A model generated the notes under the pieces. It was given only the letters and a program-made list of their open reading frames with translations. It searched no databases and was not told where the DNA came from. A program made the position numbers and the translations under genes. Below, piece after piece: positions 20,298 through 32,643 of a stretch of 64,000 bases of DNA (position 1 is its first letter; the number at the start of each line of letters is the position of its first letter). This DNA is from Periconia sp. R9002 (taxonomy: Eukaryota > Ascomycota > Dothideomycetes > Pleosporales > Periconiaceae): contig JAMAHW010000011.1 in assembly GCA_023627715.1 (NCBI GenBank), forward strand, positions 558,001 to 622,000, written 5' to 3'.

Positions 20298-23200
20298 TTA
20301 CATCAACCCAAATGTCTTCACTTCCATTCTATTCACCCCTTGCAGCGCCCTCCCATGCATGATCCCATGAATATAGCACTCGCCTAGCAGATGGAATGTG
20401 CTAAGACCATATGGATTCCCTTGCGTGAACACCTCAGACTGTTTTTTGAGCACAAAAGGGACCCGGCCACCGTGGAACACACATATACTATCACCTATAC
20501 CACTTTCTCCGGGAACAAGGCCTGCATATCCCTTTTCTGTGACGCAGAATTTGGCTTTAGGGATCCTCTCCGCAAAAACTGCAGCTGATTCCCAGTACAA
20601 CAATATCTCTTCTTTTGTGTCATCAGGGAGCTCATCATATAGGCTTTGATCGTGCCCTTCGTGGATAGAAAACAAGCGAGACGGAAGATTAGTTTGCCAA
20701 CCACGCTCATTAACTGGATAATCTTCGGCTGGCAAACGGAAGGCCTTCATCTCAATTTCGTCATTCAATCTTCGAGGTCCCCTTGCATTACCAATGGGAA
20801 TCCGGAAGTGAAGCTCCTCTGCAGTCTCTCCTGTGGGATATCGCTCCCCAAGACTGATAATCAACTTTCGATACACAAACATCGCTTTTGTGAAGTTGAC
20901 TTTGTGGTAAAACAATAAGTCCGATGATATATCCATACTAGTGACGCTCATAATACGATCGACTTCATATCCATCTACTTCCAGTATTCTCCGGTATTTC
21001 TCATTCAGCTTTGCTTTTACGGGCAATCGAGGGCCGGCATAAAATGGTTCGCTATCAGCGCATTCCCAGTCTACGATCGTTCGGGGAAACTTTCCGCGCG
21101 TCCATCGCGGGATCCAGGTGGAAAATGCATAAGATTTATTGAAGAACCCAGCTTTGTATAGAAGATCAAGCGCATGGCCTTCCTCAACAAATGCTTCCGC
21201 GTACTTGCGAATACCGACTTCAAGATTCTCTCCGTAGAGCGGATCAAACGCCTGGCTACTGACATCATATGCCAATCCACGCAACGCGAATAATTTGTCT
21301 TCCTCTCGGGTCGCTCCAGTGTACGCGAAGAACTCTAGCAGTTCGAGCAAAGTGAGCTTCCGCCTCTGGAACACCAACAATTCACGCGTCCTTCCTAGAG
21401 CGTAGGTGGGACCGATGCAATCTGCAAAATCATCGTCTTCTCCACCTTTCGAAGATGAATTTATGAACTTCTCGCAATCGACGACGGCGTTGAAGAAGCT
21501 TTCCCATTCTAGTTCCAAATCACCACATACAGCAAAGACGCAAGAACCGCGGACGAGTTCCTGTACAATCCAAGCACGCTTGAACCAGGGTCGATTGAGC
21601 AGTTCGCGGATCGACTTGGCGGCACCTCGAACTTCGGACTCGTACGAGACATCAAAGCCGTGATCACTGATGTGTATAAGAGTAGCCATCGCCCGTTCGC
21701 TATTGTTTTCATCTGGACCTAGCCAGGCAAATACTCTTTCTGAAGACTGATAAATGTCTCCCATGAGTTGGATTTGAAGTGCCTTTTCATGACTGTCGGT
21801 TTGATTGATGCATACGGCATCTGCCCAAACACGTACAGATTGCCGCCTTGCACGGATCTTTCGCAGGGCAAGGTTCAGCGAAGCCGTAATAAGCAACCTG
21901 CCATGGCTCGTCTCGAGATAGTAAGGAATATGTTCGGAAGGGGGTGGACCCCAAACATATGACAATGCCCAGAATCGCCCCGGTCGTGTGATCGGAACAA
22001 TATGAATTTCCCCCTTTAGAGGGTCATTGATCTTTCCACCCTTGAGCTCTATGAGTCTGATGTAAGTGGAAGCATTAAGCGGCATTTGATATATGCTATT
22101 CCGCTCGTCATTCAGGCCAGGGGCAGGAACTGCGATTGCCGGCGCTCCATCCTCAAAGCAAGCTTGGTAGTTACCTGAGGGCTTTAGACGCATTGTCTTG
22201 TCAATGAACATTTTCCAAGGATCGGGAAAGAAAGCCACGTGGGGATCTTGATCAACGCGGGCTATTCGTGCAGCAACCAAAAGTTCGGACACAGTTTGAC
22301 CACTCAAACCAACCATTGTGAGTGTTTGAGCCTAGAGTGAGAGATCAGTTTTACGCTCCCACAGGTTCTCTGAATGAAAGCTCTTGCCTTGGTAACTTGG
22401 TATTGAGTCATATCGAATCCTGAGTTTATATTCCCCGTTGATGTGCTCACGTGAATATGAAATGTGGGAAGATCTGATAACAACCTCGCCGATTGATAGC
22501 CATTGTCGGAGAGAAATGTTGAAAACTTTCTGTTCTTGTCAATGAATTTGAAAGGAAAGCCGTCCTTGTCCTGACGCTCAAAAGGCAAGTGGCCATCCCT
22601 CGTGCGGAGACGGCTTAGCCAGTGGTCGTTTGGAATGTAATCACTGCCTAAAACCTTCTCCAGAACCTTGGATACCTGTGTTTTGGGAATTAGAGAGAGT
22701 TATGCCGGCGTTTGGAGCAACGTACGTAAAGTTCTCCAACATAGGTCGTGTATGTTATGTCTGGTTTTGCGAACGACACAAACGGAGATCGTACTTGCAT
22801 ACGACCATCTCGTATATCCCGAAAATGGGTGGGTAGGTGCAGCATTCCGCTTCCACTTTTTGTATTTGGTTCATCTACGTGATGTAAAATCCCATTAGAC
22901 TCCGAACTTTCGCCCTCCGGGTGGCAAGACTTACCACTTGTGTCAGTATTCTCTCCCAAGGGGTCGAAAGGTATTCTATTTTTGGTCAGATACCGTTCAA
23001 TGTTACTCGTATCTCTCTCGGCTAGAATACGGGAAAGCAACACCGCGTTCTCTCCGTTCTCATTGAAACCACAATATTGCGAGAGTTCAACGATAAGATC
23101 AATCGATGCGCCTCCAGGTTCAGAATCTTCTGGTAACAAGTATAGTGTAAGTCGACCATCGCTCTCGTTCTCTATAAAGCCATACTTGGCACTATGCGTA

Positions 23201-26200
23201 TACTGCTTGTCGACTTCACCATTACGGCTGTACAGTGTCCATGTAGTATTAATCTCCTTCGCAGTGAAAATCTCGATGTCACGTAGACGGGAGTATTTAT
23301 AGTCTCGATCGCCCTCCGGCAGGATCAGGCTACGGCAGTAAGTCAGAATTGGAGTGCCTAAGATTACGGCATGTAGATTGTTTGAGGTGGGGCACTTACC
23401 GTTTAACATATCGGATTCGGTTTCTTAACCAACGCTGATACTCCTGATTTCGTCGAAAAACTTCCCCAGGGACGTTGGTTCGGATAGCTGCCTGTGATAA
23501 ATATTTATTTCCCAGCCGGAGAAGATTAAATAGTGGGCGTAGAAGCTTTATATCCTGGTAATCAAATGCTAGAAAACGTTTATCTTCGAAATGCATTGCC
23601 GCCTCTGGAATATCATGGATATACCATTCCTTTTCTGCGCCCTGAAGACGAATTGTTCGACTTTGATTTGCCTTCCTGGTTGGAAATATCTGGAACTCCT
23701 TCAGCTTTTTGATTTCGTTTGCTGAGTCGCCTCCAATACGCGAATTGATCTCTTGGAATAATTGATTGATATGCTGTAAAGGATCGTCTTCGCTGATTTT
23801 CTTGGCTTCCGAAATCAAATCTGTTACGCTGGCAGTGCGACACTTCAAGACAGTACAAAACAGAATGGATCGGGCTCCATATTCCGGCTCCAGCAAGCGA
23901 ACATGTCTAAGACAAGCCGGACCATCCCAGACACAGTCTTTTATTCGAACCCATGTGTCCGCTGAAGAATGGCGATCTGCAGGAAAAAACACAAGTTCTT
24001 CTTTCTCAAAAATCGATCTAGCATCTCCTCAGCATACATTTCATGAAACAAGAATATGACACCACTTACCGAATGGAATCGGCGCCGATTTCGCCAACAG
24101 AGATTTCGATTTGTTCATACAACATACTTGCCTCCTCTTTAGTAACCGAGCCTTTATCCCGTAGTCGCCGAAGACGATCTATAATGGCAGCCGCATTCAT
24201 CTTCACGACAACCCCGAAATGTCCCAAAAAATCCCAGCGTTCATCGTTCGGGTCTGGGACGTTGAGAAACAATCGGCCGCCGGTAATCTTTTCATCTGGT
24301 GTCCAGAATTCATCCCCTTCTTGGTTTATCTCTGGTATCTGGGTCTCGTTCTGAGCCTTTGAATGCTTTCTGCGGTGCTGTGGTTTTTTCGATTTATGCT
24401 TTACTATGTCTTCATTGTCTTCTTCTAGGACCTTATCCACTTTCTGGCTGATTGATTCATGTGACGGTGTACGTTGATGATCTCTATCCGTCCCTCGGAT
24501 TCTGTAGCCGCTATCGTTTCCAGTATCCCTAGATGAACGGTGCCGACGATGCCGCGGTGGGGAAGAGCTTCTAGAAAGATGTCTAGAAGATCCATGCAGT
24601 TCAAGGTCGGTCGGAGGACGTAGGAACCGTTCTGATGAACTGCTCCTGCCTATGACCCCTTGCAAGGCCCCTTTCACTTTTTTCACATAGGCCCTGGAAT
24701 CTTGCGCTGGTTGATATTTCGCTGTCTTAGATCGATTCTTGTTTTGTATCCTGTACCCATTTGCCACGTATATGTTTTTCCTGGGAAGCAGAGTGCAGTC
24801 AAGTCTAGCTTTTTTGCCTCCTCGGCATGGCACAACCATGCTAGATAAATACTCTCTAACTTCGATCTTTGATTTCATGACCTCCTCTGCTTCGCGCTTC
24901 GAGTTCTTCCTCGGCATGATCCACTTTTCGTAGTGATGCCAGTGCTCGCGCAAGAGGAGAAGAGCGTCCATGGGCGAGTTTTCCTCAACTATGAATTGGA
25001 AATCTTTAGAGATAGAGTATGAAATGCCGTCCTGGAGGGCCCACGGCGGACTGATGAGTCGCGGAAGTTTGTCGAGCAGAAGGTACTGACATAGTATATT
25101 AGTCCACTTTTGAGAGGCTTTTGAAAGCTCTGAGATATAATCTGAATGAAGAAAGGGAAACCTTGATCTTTGTCCCTGAAAAATTGAGGTAGCGGAGTAG
25201 GAAGTTTTACTGTCTATGTAAACTTTTGATCCTGGATAACAAGAACCGTCTTCGACAATAAACCACAGGTCTATCTGCTTCGACTTTGCGGGGGACCAGT
25301 CAGTGACAATGAGAAAATCTATGTGGGAGATAAGATCATCTGTGGATAGGTCGTCCGAGGGGAAATCTTCGTGATCATGGGCGGCGATGATAGCCTCGCA
25401 GACATAGAAGTTCTCGTAATCTTTCACATCTAAGAGCAGCAATAGTTGTTTTCGCTCGGGCTGCTTGAGGGCATCTTCGTGGACAACGAAGATATCAATT
25501 CCATTAGGGACGTCCATGACCTGTCTGTCTGGAGAAAACAATATGGTGCCCTCGTTCGCACTTTTCCAACGCCGGCCGTCGCGTAGAGGAATGATCTTGA
25601 GGTCACGTATAAGCGCCATGATGTTGTGGCGCTTACTGTCATCGTTGTGTATTAGTGACAAAAGGACTTTCGACAGCCGTGCGTGCCACTCTAGTGGCTG
25701 CCTTACAAACTCTTCGAAGTTTCCGGAGATATATGTGGAGAGCTCGTTTAAAAACGTCGTGGAAGACATTCTCTTGACACCCAATTTTTTCATAGCCTTT
25801 TCGTGATCAGGATGGTATTTCTGAGAAGTGTGTACAGTTTCCCCATTTTCTAGGGGGACCAGCGGCGATCCGTTCCGATCCCGGAACTTCTGGGGAACAT
25901 ATGTTAATCGATTGGGATTCATCAATTCACCAGCGTGTGACTCGAGAATTTGATGCTCATTCAGAGTGTCCAAAATTCTCGAATGAAGCTTTGCGAAGAC
26001 CTCGTGTCGGTTCTTGCGAAGCGGAACGAAGCGAAGCCACATATACCGGATTGACCTTTCAGATTCTGTGAATCCCTTAACGGCATCCAGAAATGCGGCG
26101 GGAATATGTCTTATAATATGCCTATTCCAGGGCGATGGATCAAGATCCTCCCGGCTGGCCACAAGAATGAAATCAGCGTTGATCAAGAACTGTTCACTTC

Positions 26201-27347
26201 AGCAACTTGTCTTGACCAATAGAAACCTTATTGACCCACTTACTCTGAATCCGTAATCTCGAACAGGGAGGAATGCGTAGAGAGATGACACTCTATCTTC
26301 AATATCTTCAGAAGAGGTTCGAACCGGGAAGACCAGTGTTAGGTCTGTATTTGTTACCCCAATACGACGATCGTCATGAGGCAGGTCCGATATCGTGCTT
26401 CGTAAGACCGCATATTCAGTTGATTCTTCACCCGCATGAACAGTAGCAGTGGCCAACCCATGTACCACTGGACCAAAGTCACTCCGCCTCCATATCCATC
26501 GCTCAGTTTCCTTGTCATGATTAAGTTCGATCTCGATCTTTTGTAAGTTCTTTAGGAAAATCAAGAATGCGGGATCCAAAGACTTCAGTTTTTTCACAAA
26601 CTTTTTCGTAGAGAACTCCTTGCAAAGCTCCAGTGTAATGGAAGTGTTTGCCATGGGGTGGGCCTTTGAGGGTACCACCCAGTGCGGCAAGATCATGGCG
26701 AGAGGTTCCGATTTATTGTTCACGAATTTGAATGAGTAATAGCCGGACTGGACAGTGACGACATCTGCCACAGCGAAGACCGATTTGAAACCCATCCCTT
26801 TCTCTCCAATATAAGTTCTTTTTCGACCTGGTTGAGCCTTTGAGCTTTCGGAAAGGCTACAGATGGCTTCCAAATTAGCTCGGCTAAACCCAATCTCGTT
26901 GCAGTCTATACGTAGAATGCGATTGGTGCGGGTTTCCTCTAAGAAGATTCCCATTGTCGGTATCTGATCATCGTACTGGTTGTCGTCTGCATTTTGAATT
27001 AATTCAAAAAGAAAATGAGAAGAGTCCGAGTAGAGTTTTGCGGATCTTGATAATTGATTATTAATTTGCCCCTAAACTTGGTCGCGAATGACTCACTCCT
27101 TCAAAACGTTGTTCAGAGCTCTGGCAATTGATGTTCCAGTTGCACTCAACTTCTCAGATCTTATGGCAGCGATGTGTTCGTATGCGTCTGCCTCGCTTTT
27201 TGGAAATTCGGGTCCTCTGTCAGGTGGAATCTGCTTCCTTTCTCTTGGCTCGCCACGTGGTCCTGATTTTCGACTCCGATGCGCTGATTTTGGCGGCTCC
27301 TCCGGTGGGGTTCCATAACCTTTTATACGCGAAAATGGAAACATCAT
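20298..27347 (-). CDS. GHKL (Hsp90/NO VEIN-like) ATPase fused to C-terminal HET domain
   Basis: Seven exons on the minus strand: 27347-27097, 27045-26244, 26189-24070, 24017-23400, 23329-22726, 22675-22388, 22331-20298; introns 51, 54, 52, 70, 50 and 56 bp. All phases close, giving 2238 aa. Residues about 85-350 form a GHKL ATPase: HFLFELIQNADDN (94-106), DCNEIGF (131-137) and YIGEKGMGFKSVF (162-174), in the style of sacsin and plant NO VEIN. A long middle part follows, with a Ser/Arg/His-rich linker near 880-1010. The C-terminus is a HET domain: ALSYVWG (1683-1689), VWADAVCINQ (1729-1738) and NRPWFKRAWIVQE. HET domains drive cell death in vegetative incompatibility. Introns are GT..AG except the last, which is GC..AG. 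Alternative: two genes, with HET starting at ATG 22316. Confidence 0.8.
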
Positions 27348-29419
27348 GTATTCAAAAGCCGCGGGAATTCTAGAATGTTAGAGGAGTTTAGCTCGTAACC
27401 AGGGCACTGTTATCAGCAGTTCCTCTGACAAGTATTTTGCTATGATTCACAGCAGAGATGTATTCCCCATTTGAAGTGCTTTGAAGGTATTCAGAGATCT
27501 CGAGTCACAATATGTTATCATGATATGTTCTTGTGCTGCACATATATTCAATGGCCTTGGTCCTTGAGGACATCTTCTGTAGGTCGTCCGGTGAAGCATC
27601 GCTTAGCAGCGGGGTAAGTGCATATGGCGCAACCGGTCTATGTCAACCACACAGAAAACATCTTGAGTACAGGGTATAAATTACAGTTTTACAGCAGTAT
27701 AGCATAACGGGGAAATCTTTGTTGCACAGGAATACCGAATCGCAAAGATATACTATTCTACCGGAATAGGCGATGTGGCGCGAGTAAGGATTATACGACA
27801 GCGCGGGCTGAATTGAAAACGTTTGTTTCGAGCACCTTGCATATTTGACACATGGCTACATTTGGTTGGCCCATATAACATGGAGCGGTATGGACTTTGA
27901 TAGCTTTTACTGTACACACTACTAAGATTAGGGATTTAACACGCAATCTACCACATATGTAGGTCGTACGCTAACTTCAATTAGCCTTTGTGTAGCACCG
28001 CCTCGGAACGCATGTTCTGCATGGAGATTGTTCTGTTTACGGCTTGATTAATGGGAGGATACAATGCTCTGAGAAAGACCGTTTTCTGTACTTGAAGTAA
28101 GCCTATACCTTGGCCTATTCCGTGAGCGAAACAGGCCAATGGTCATATACGCGTAGCGCCCTATCGAGTTGCATTAGGCTTCCCAAGAATGCTGGTTTCA
28201 TGCCTCAACGATTATCGGGGCACGACTAGATATTCTCGGAGACGGGGGCAGGGCATCGGGGTTTGCGGTCTTGGTATTGAGAGACATGCATGCCACCTCC
28301 GAGGGCTCGAAAGAGGTGTGGTATCGTCAGCAGTCAATTCGCTGGGAATGAACAAATGGGCATGGGCAAAAACAACGCGCTCTCACATGCCAAATGCGGA
28401 CACCCAATCGGCAGTCGTTTCGTGGTACAGAACGTCTCTTCAAACACCGTCTGTGCCAGAACATGAACAATGAGTGATAGAGCTCGATAACCGACGAGTG
28501 TCCGGGGCATATACGTTTTCAACACGTCTTACGCGTCGTACAGCACGCCATTGGGTGAATACAAGGTAGTGTCGGGATGTGTTGTCTGGGTCTCCAAAGG
28601 GCGACTCCGTGTTCATACTGGCTTGCCTGCCACTACTCGCCCGGCGGCTGGTAAAAAACCCAAGTTCGGAATTCTAGCCGAAGTACCTCCTGAATGTGCT
28701 GTCGCCAATTACATAACACCAAAGAAGAATCGTTTCGAATATGTCGCTTTACAACTTCACGCAGCTCCATCTTCTGATTCACCTCTCTATATAAGCCTGC
28801 ATGGGACAGAACGTCAACTAAGAAGAATATCACGGCTGAATATGCCGCAACTAGTTTGTTCCCGTTCAATCCGGAACGAATGTTTAGGGGTATACAGAAG
28901 CCCACAGCTCACTGATACAAAGACGACCAACAAGGTGTTGAGATCTGGTCTTTAAGACGAAATACCAAAAACACCTATGACACGAGTAACGCCAGTAACA
29001 ACGGAAGCTTTTATGTCTTTGCATAACCTGATTAAACGGGAACTCAATGATTTAGATCAAGGGCGTATGGAGCGGAACGTGGAAAAGCTCGCAAGTGCCG
29101 CTTAAACATCATTTACAGAAGCAGAAGTTCCATTGATGTCAAAGGACTAAGATATGCAGATAACTGAAGTTGAGCCAGCGACGGCTGCCGAAGGAGTATC
29201 ATGGAGCATACCAGTAGCGAAGATGTATTAGGGCATTATTATTATCTTCGCTTCAAGAGTTATCACTGGGAGTTGTGCAGGTTATATAACGGATAGAGTT
29301 ATAAAAAATAAAATGCTAAGCATGAAATCTGTGTCGTTGGTGTCACTCCGATGCCTACCCCAAGTTGATCATTCCCAAAGGGCGAAATTCCGTCTGGAGA
29401 CCGCCTTCCGCCATATTAT

Positions 29420-29515
29420 GAAATCCCACCACCACCGCCTCCACCGCCTCCATCGCTTCCGTCGCTTCCATCGCTTCCCTCGCCTCCACAGCAGCCACCA
29501 CCCCCACCACACGCT
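29420..29515 (+). repeat. Low-complexity CCTCCACCG / CGCTTCCAT repeat
   Basis: Nine-base units of the type CACCGCCTC and CATCGCTTC repeat with drift. Simple-sequence DNA; no protein is supported. Confidence 0.6.
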
Positions 29516-29729
29516 ACACTTGTTGACCCCGAATGCACGACAATCAGTAAAGCGGAATCGGAGGTACGACTATTTCCATCAATCAATCACCAATGGCTCT
29601 TTTTTGTGGGGGCTTGTATCAATAGTGTATAGCGTAGTGTCGCTAGATTAGGTGTTCAGCTGTGCAGCAAAGCAGGATAAACTGTGATTTGGAAGATACT
29701 GGACTTGTTAGAGGTCATGGACATAGGAG

Positions 29730-29829
29730 GGGAGGTACGATTGGTCAGCTCGCTACATACATACATAAGCTAGCCTACGTACTAAGGGAGATATGGTTGG
29801 CCAGTTCGCAAGTTATGTTACGTACTAAG
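29730..29829 (+). repeat. Imperfect tandem duplication, ~50 bp x2
   Basis: Unit 1 (29730-29784) and unit 2 (29786-29829) both run from GGGAG through TGGTTGG/TTGGTCAG and TTCGC/CTCGC to TACGTACTAA. Differences are mainly transitions plus a small indel. Confidence 0.5.
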
Positions 29830-30060
29830 TAGCTTATCTCATTACTCCGACACTCCGCTCTATGCAACCATCAATGATTGCTTCAATTGATGAGATCATA
29901 AGCAAAAATATTCCCAGGTCGCTGATATTGATATAAACCAATTGGTTAGGCCATCAATGATATGTAAAACCACAACAATCTCCACAGCTTCACATTCACA
30001 GGTCTTTCAACCAATAATATAAACCTAGTACATCAATTGCTTCTATCAATCTCAGCAAAA

Positions 30061-30676
30061 ATGGCCGACGGCTTCGCAGCAGCAGACAAGTCCAAACCAT
30101 TCATCGCAAACAACAGCCTTGCCAAAGACCGGGGCTACAAAGATGGACTCCCAACAGCAACCTGTCTCTGCGGCGCAGTGCAATTGGCCTTTGTAAGCCC
30201 ACTCCAATTCCCTCTCCTCCCACCCGCATCCCTCAACTCACTAACCCACCCACCAGCCCGTCGAAGGACCCGGCCTAATCAACACCTTCGTCTGCAACTG
30301 CACCGACTGCCGCAAACTCACCGCCTCCATGTTCGCATCCAACTTCGCCATCGACGACAAGTACCTAGTGCACGTGCGCGGCCGCGAAAATCTCAAGTCG
30401 TGGTATAATCCCATCACGCCCGTGCGGCACGAGGGCTCTATGACCGACTACTTCTGTAGCACGTGCGGGACCCTCATGTACCGCGTCAGCTCGGCGTTTC
30501 CTAATGTGCCTATCTTGCGGATTGGCTCGGTGGATGATTTGAGCTTGCATGAGACGAAGTTGAAGCCACAGTGGGAGCAGTTTACGAAGGATCGCGTGAG
30601 CTGGTTTGGGGGTGTTAGTGGGGATGTTAAGAAGATTGAGGGCAATTCGCAGACGTATACGCTTTCTGGGGGTTAG
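30061..30676 (+). CDS. GFA/CENP-V domain protein (glutathione-dependent formaldehyde-activating family)
   Basis: Two exons, 30061-30192 and 30257-30676 (intron 64 bp), 183 aa. The zinc-binding signature of the GFA family is complete: CLCGAV in exon 1, CNCTDC just after the splice, and CSTCGTLMY near residue 125. The splice joins AVQLAFPVEGPGL in phase 0. Start ATG 30061 directly follows AAAA, a good context. Family members bind zinc through these Cys and are suggested to handle S-hydroxymethyl-glutathione or related adducts; most fungal copies are uncharacterised. C-terminal SGG is not a known targeting signal. No related gene is adjacent. Confidence 0.9.
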
Positions 30677-31402
30677 GCATCTGGTAGTTCTTTTTTTTTT
30701 TTTTGGATATTTTCCAAACGAAATATTATGAGTATTCTTGAATTGGCTTCCCAGTGACTCGAGAAAAATCCTAGTAATGATTGTCGGCAATGATAGGCTA
30801 CGAGAAAATGTAATCTGGTGATGAGCCCTCCTAGTATGGATTGAATCGATTTTGTAGCCTCCAATTTGGCTGAGTGCTTTAAACACCCGATCTCCGTTTC
30901 TAAGACAGAAAGAAATATAGGGCTATCATGTATACGCATCATCAACACCGTAATTGCGATCATGATTGTCTTCATCTTTGTTCCAAAACATGTTGAACCC
31001 CCCCCCCTCCCCTGTGATCTTTGAAGTTGTCTCTATTAAAGAAAGAATAGTAGAAATGTTTTTAGGAATACTCTCCTAGTACTCTACTTACTATTAAGAA
31101 AACTATTAATTAAGGGGGAAGAGACGTTTTAAGCGGTAGATGTGGAGTGGTAAGTGTTGTAAGTGAGGGCTATTTTTACACCTGGGTGAGTGCATAAAAT
31201 GGGTACCTTGTACAGAATTTCTTTGAGCGGGACGACAGGATCTCGAAGGAGGGTTATAGAATGGCAGGACTGCATATTTTATTTTTGTGGGCTACAAGAC
31301 TCATTCGAATATTGCTACAGATGCAACAACCAATGTGTTTGTGCAGTCTTCCTTGATACCCATGCACCAGCAGTTATCAAAAGAAAATTGATATCTGTTC
31401 AA

Positions 31403-31577
31403 AGCCGTAAGCCCATGAAATTTTGAGGTCGGTCCACAGCCATAAGCAAATGCCATTTTGAGGTTGTACTACAGCCATAAGCAAACAGAATTTTAAGCTT
31501 AATCCACAGCCATAAGCAAATGGATTTTTGAGGTTGTACCACAGCCGTGAGCAAATGGCAATTGAAGAGCGGACGAA
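31403..31577. repeat. 35-bp minisatellite, 5 units
   Basis: The core AGCCATAAGC (or AGCCGTAAGC, AGCCGTGAGC) starts at 31403, 31438, 31473, 31508 and 31543, exactly 35 bp apart. Between cores the sequence CAAATG..ATTTTGAGGTTGTACCAC is conserved with scattered substitutions. Not a CRISPR: there are no unique spacers. 35 is not a multiple of 3, which argues against coding. Confidence 0.85.
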
Positions 31578-31884
31578 AGACCAAAGTTGCAAGTGTGTAC
31601 AAGATACCGGTAGAAGCACTTACGCTGGTCGTGGCTTTGAGGAATTTGTCCATTTGCAGCTCATCAGATCCCTAATTGTCGACGTCTCCATTGTAGTCAT
31701 CTTCGCATAAACGTTGCTGAGTTCCTGTTTGATATGAACCTTCTGGCATGAACTGAACATCTGACCAGTACTCGACATTGGAAGGTCATGGATTCTTTAA
31801 TAAGTATGATCTCATCTTATCCAACAGATCTGACATTTGCTTCGCATTATTTACTACCAGACTATCTATGGTATCCATATCCCA

Positions 31885-31985
31885 GGTACAAATTCAGTAA
31901 AATGTAACTAGGGTGGTTACAGTACATTATCAGTGTCTTAATACGCTATGCCACGTGTTGTCTAAATAATAAACAACTCTGTACG
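31885..31985 (-). mobile_element. 101-bp MITE, copy 2 (inverted)
   Basis: Reverse complement matches 7479-7579 over its full 101 bp with about 80% identity by eye. Identical stretches include GTAACTAGGGTGGTTACAGT. The end 31885-31892 keeps GGTACAAA, while the other end has decayed to GTACG. Substitutions are mainly transitions. No coding capacity. Confidence 0.7.
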
Positions 31986-32308
31986 TGGGTTTCAACATAT
32001 TTGTACCCAATTTATTGAGTATCGCCTCAATTTAGCGAATTGACAGCTATCGCTCTGCGCAGTGTTACAGCCCAAGGGAAGCGGCCAGAGCTAAGATTGC
32101 ATATTCATTCCGATTCTGATACTTTTCAAAATTATTCATGTAGAACAGTATGGGCATATTGACTCAATAAAGATTGTGTAGAGACGTGAAGCAGCAAGTT
32201 TTTATGAGGATTTTTCTGTATTACATATGAGAATGAGCTAATGAGCTGCACATGCTCACTATGATCGAGAAGTCAAAACCCGCAGCTAATGAGAAATATA
32301 TATGAAAA

Positions 32309-32420
32309 GGCCCGAAGACGTGAGTCAACGGGGGTATCAATGTAGAAATCTGAACACGTAAGTGAACAGGTATATTGAGGTGGTGGCCCGAAAACGTAAG
32401 TTAACGGTGCCTGTGTAAAC
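32309..32420. repeat. 38-bp tandem repeat, 3 units
   Basis: The core ACGTRAGTNAACRGG occurs at 32318, 32356 and 32394, exactly 38 bp apart. Units 1 and 3 also share GGCCCGAA before the core. It lies about 220 bp beyond the stop codon of the small gene that ends at 32644, so it is in a 3' flank. Confidence 0.75.
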
Positions 32421-32643
32421 AAAGTTTTGACGCCAGGATAAGCAGTGATTCTCTCTGTCTTTGTCAAAAGTCCAAAATGCAAAAGGAAAAAAAATCAACC
32501 AAGAAACACCCGACGGCCCATGAGCTGTGTAGCGCAGTCCAAAGGATCCATAATCCACGTATCCAGACATACCCCCTCTCATCCCACTGATACTGCCAAT
32601 ACCCCTTTGTTGTCGGACTTTGCAACACAGGATCTTCCCTCGC

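Larger units (their letters stand above)
27348..30060. other. Large gene-poor, AT-rich stretch
   Basis: About 2.7 kb without a supported gene. ORFs at 28189-28473 and 28551-28955 have no recognisable domain and no coding bias I can see. A His/Arg-rich low-complexity ORF sits near 29400-29520 in a CCTCCAYCGCTTC-like repeat. An imperfect tandem duplication lies at 29730-29829. It looks like eroded repeat DNA. Confidence 0.55.
30677..32643. other. Repeat-bearing intergenic region
   Basis: About 2 kb with no supported gene. Contains a C-run near 30990-31010, an AT-rich segment at 31030-31140 flanked by GTCTC and GAGAC, the 35-bp minisatellite (31403-31577), MITE copy 2 (31885-31985) and the 38-bp tandem repeat (32309-32420). 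Confidence 0.6.

Noticed and set aside
20298..22316. HET domain as an independent gene starting at ATG 22316
   Set aside because: Possible, but an in-frame splice joins it to the upstream ORF with closing phase, and that upstream ORF has no stop before the HET start. Kept as the alternative model.
26310..26330. GGTTCGAACC resembling a tRNA T-loop
   Set aside because: Inside the ATPase-HET coding exon, with no cloverleaf around it.
28551..28955. 134-codon plus-strand ORF
   Set aside because: No domain, signal or codon pattern recognised, no ATG context of note, and it is in a gene-poor AT-rich stretch.
29313..29651. His/Arg-rich ORF
   Set aside because: Low-complexity translation of a CT-rich simple repeat.
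31403..31577. CRISPR-like array
   Set aside because: Uniform 35-bp tandem units with no unique spacers, and the DNA is eukaryotic.
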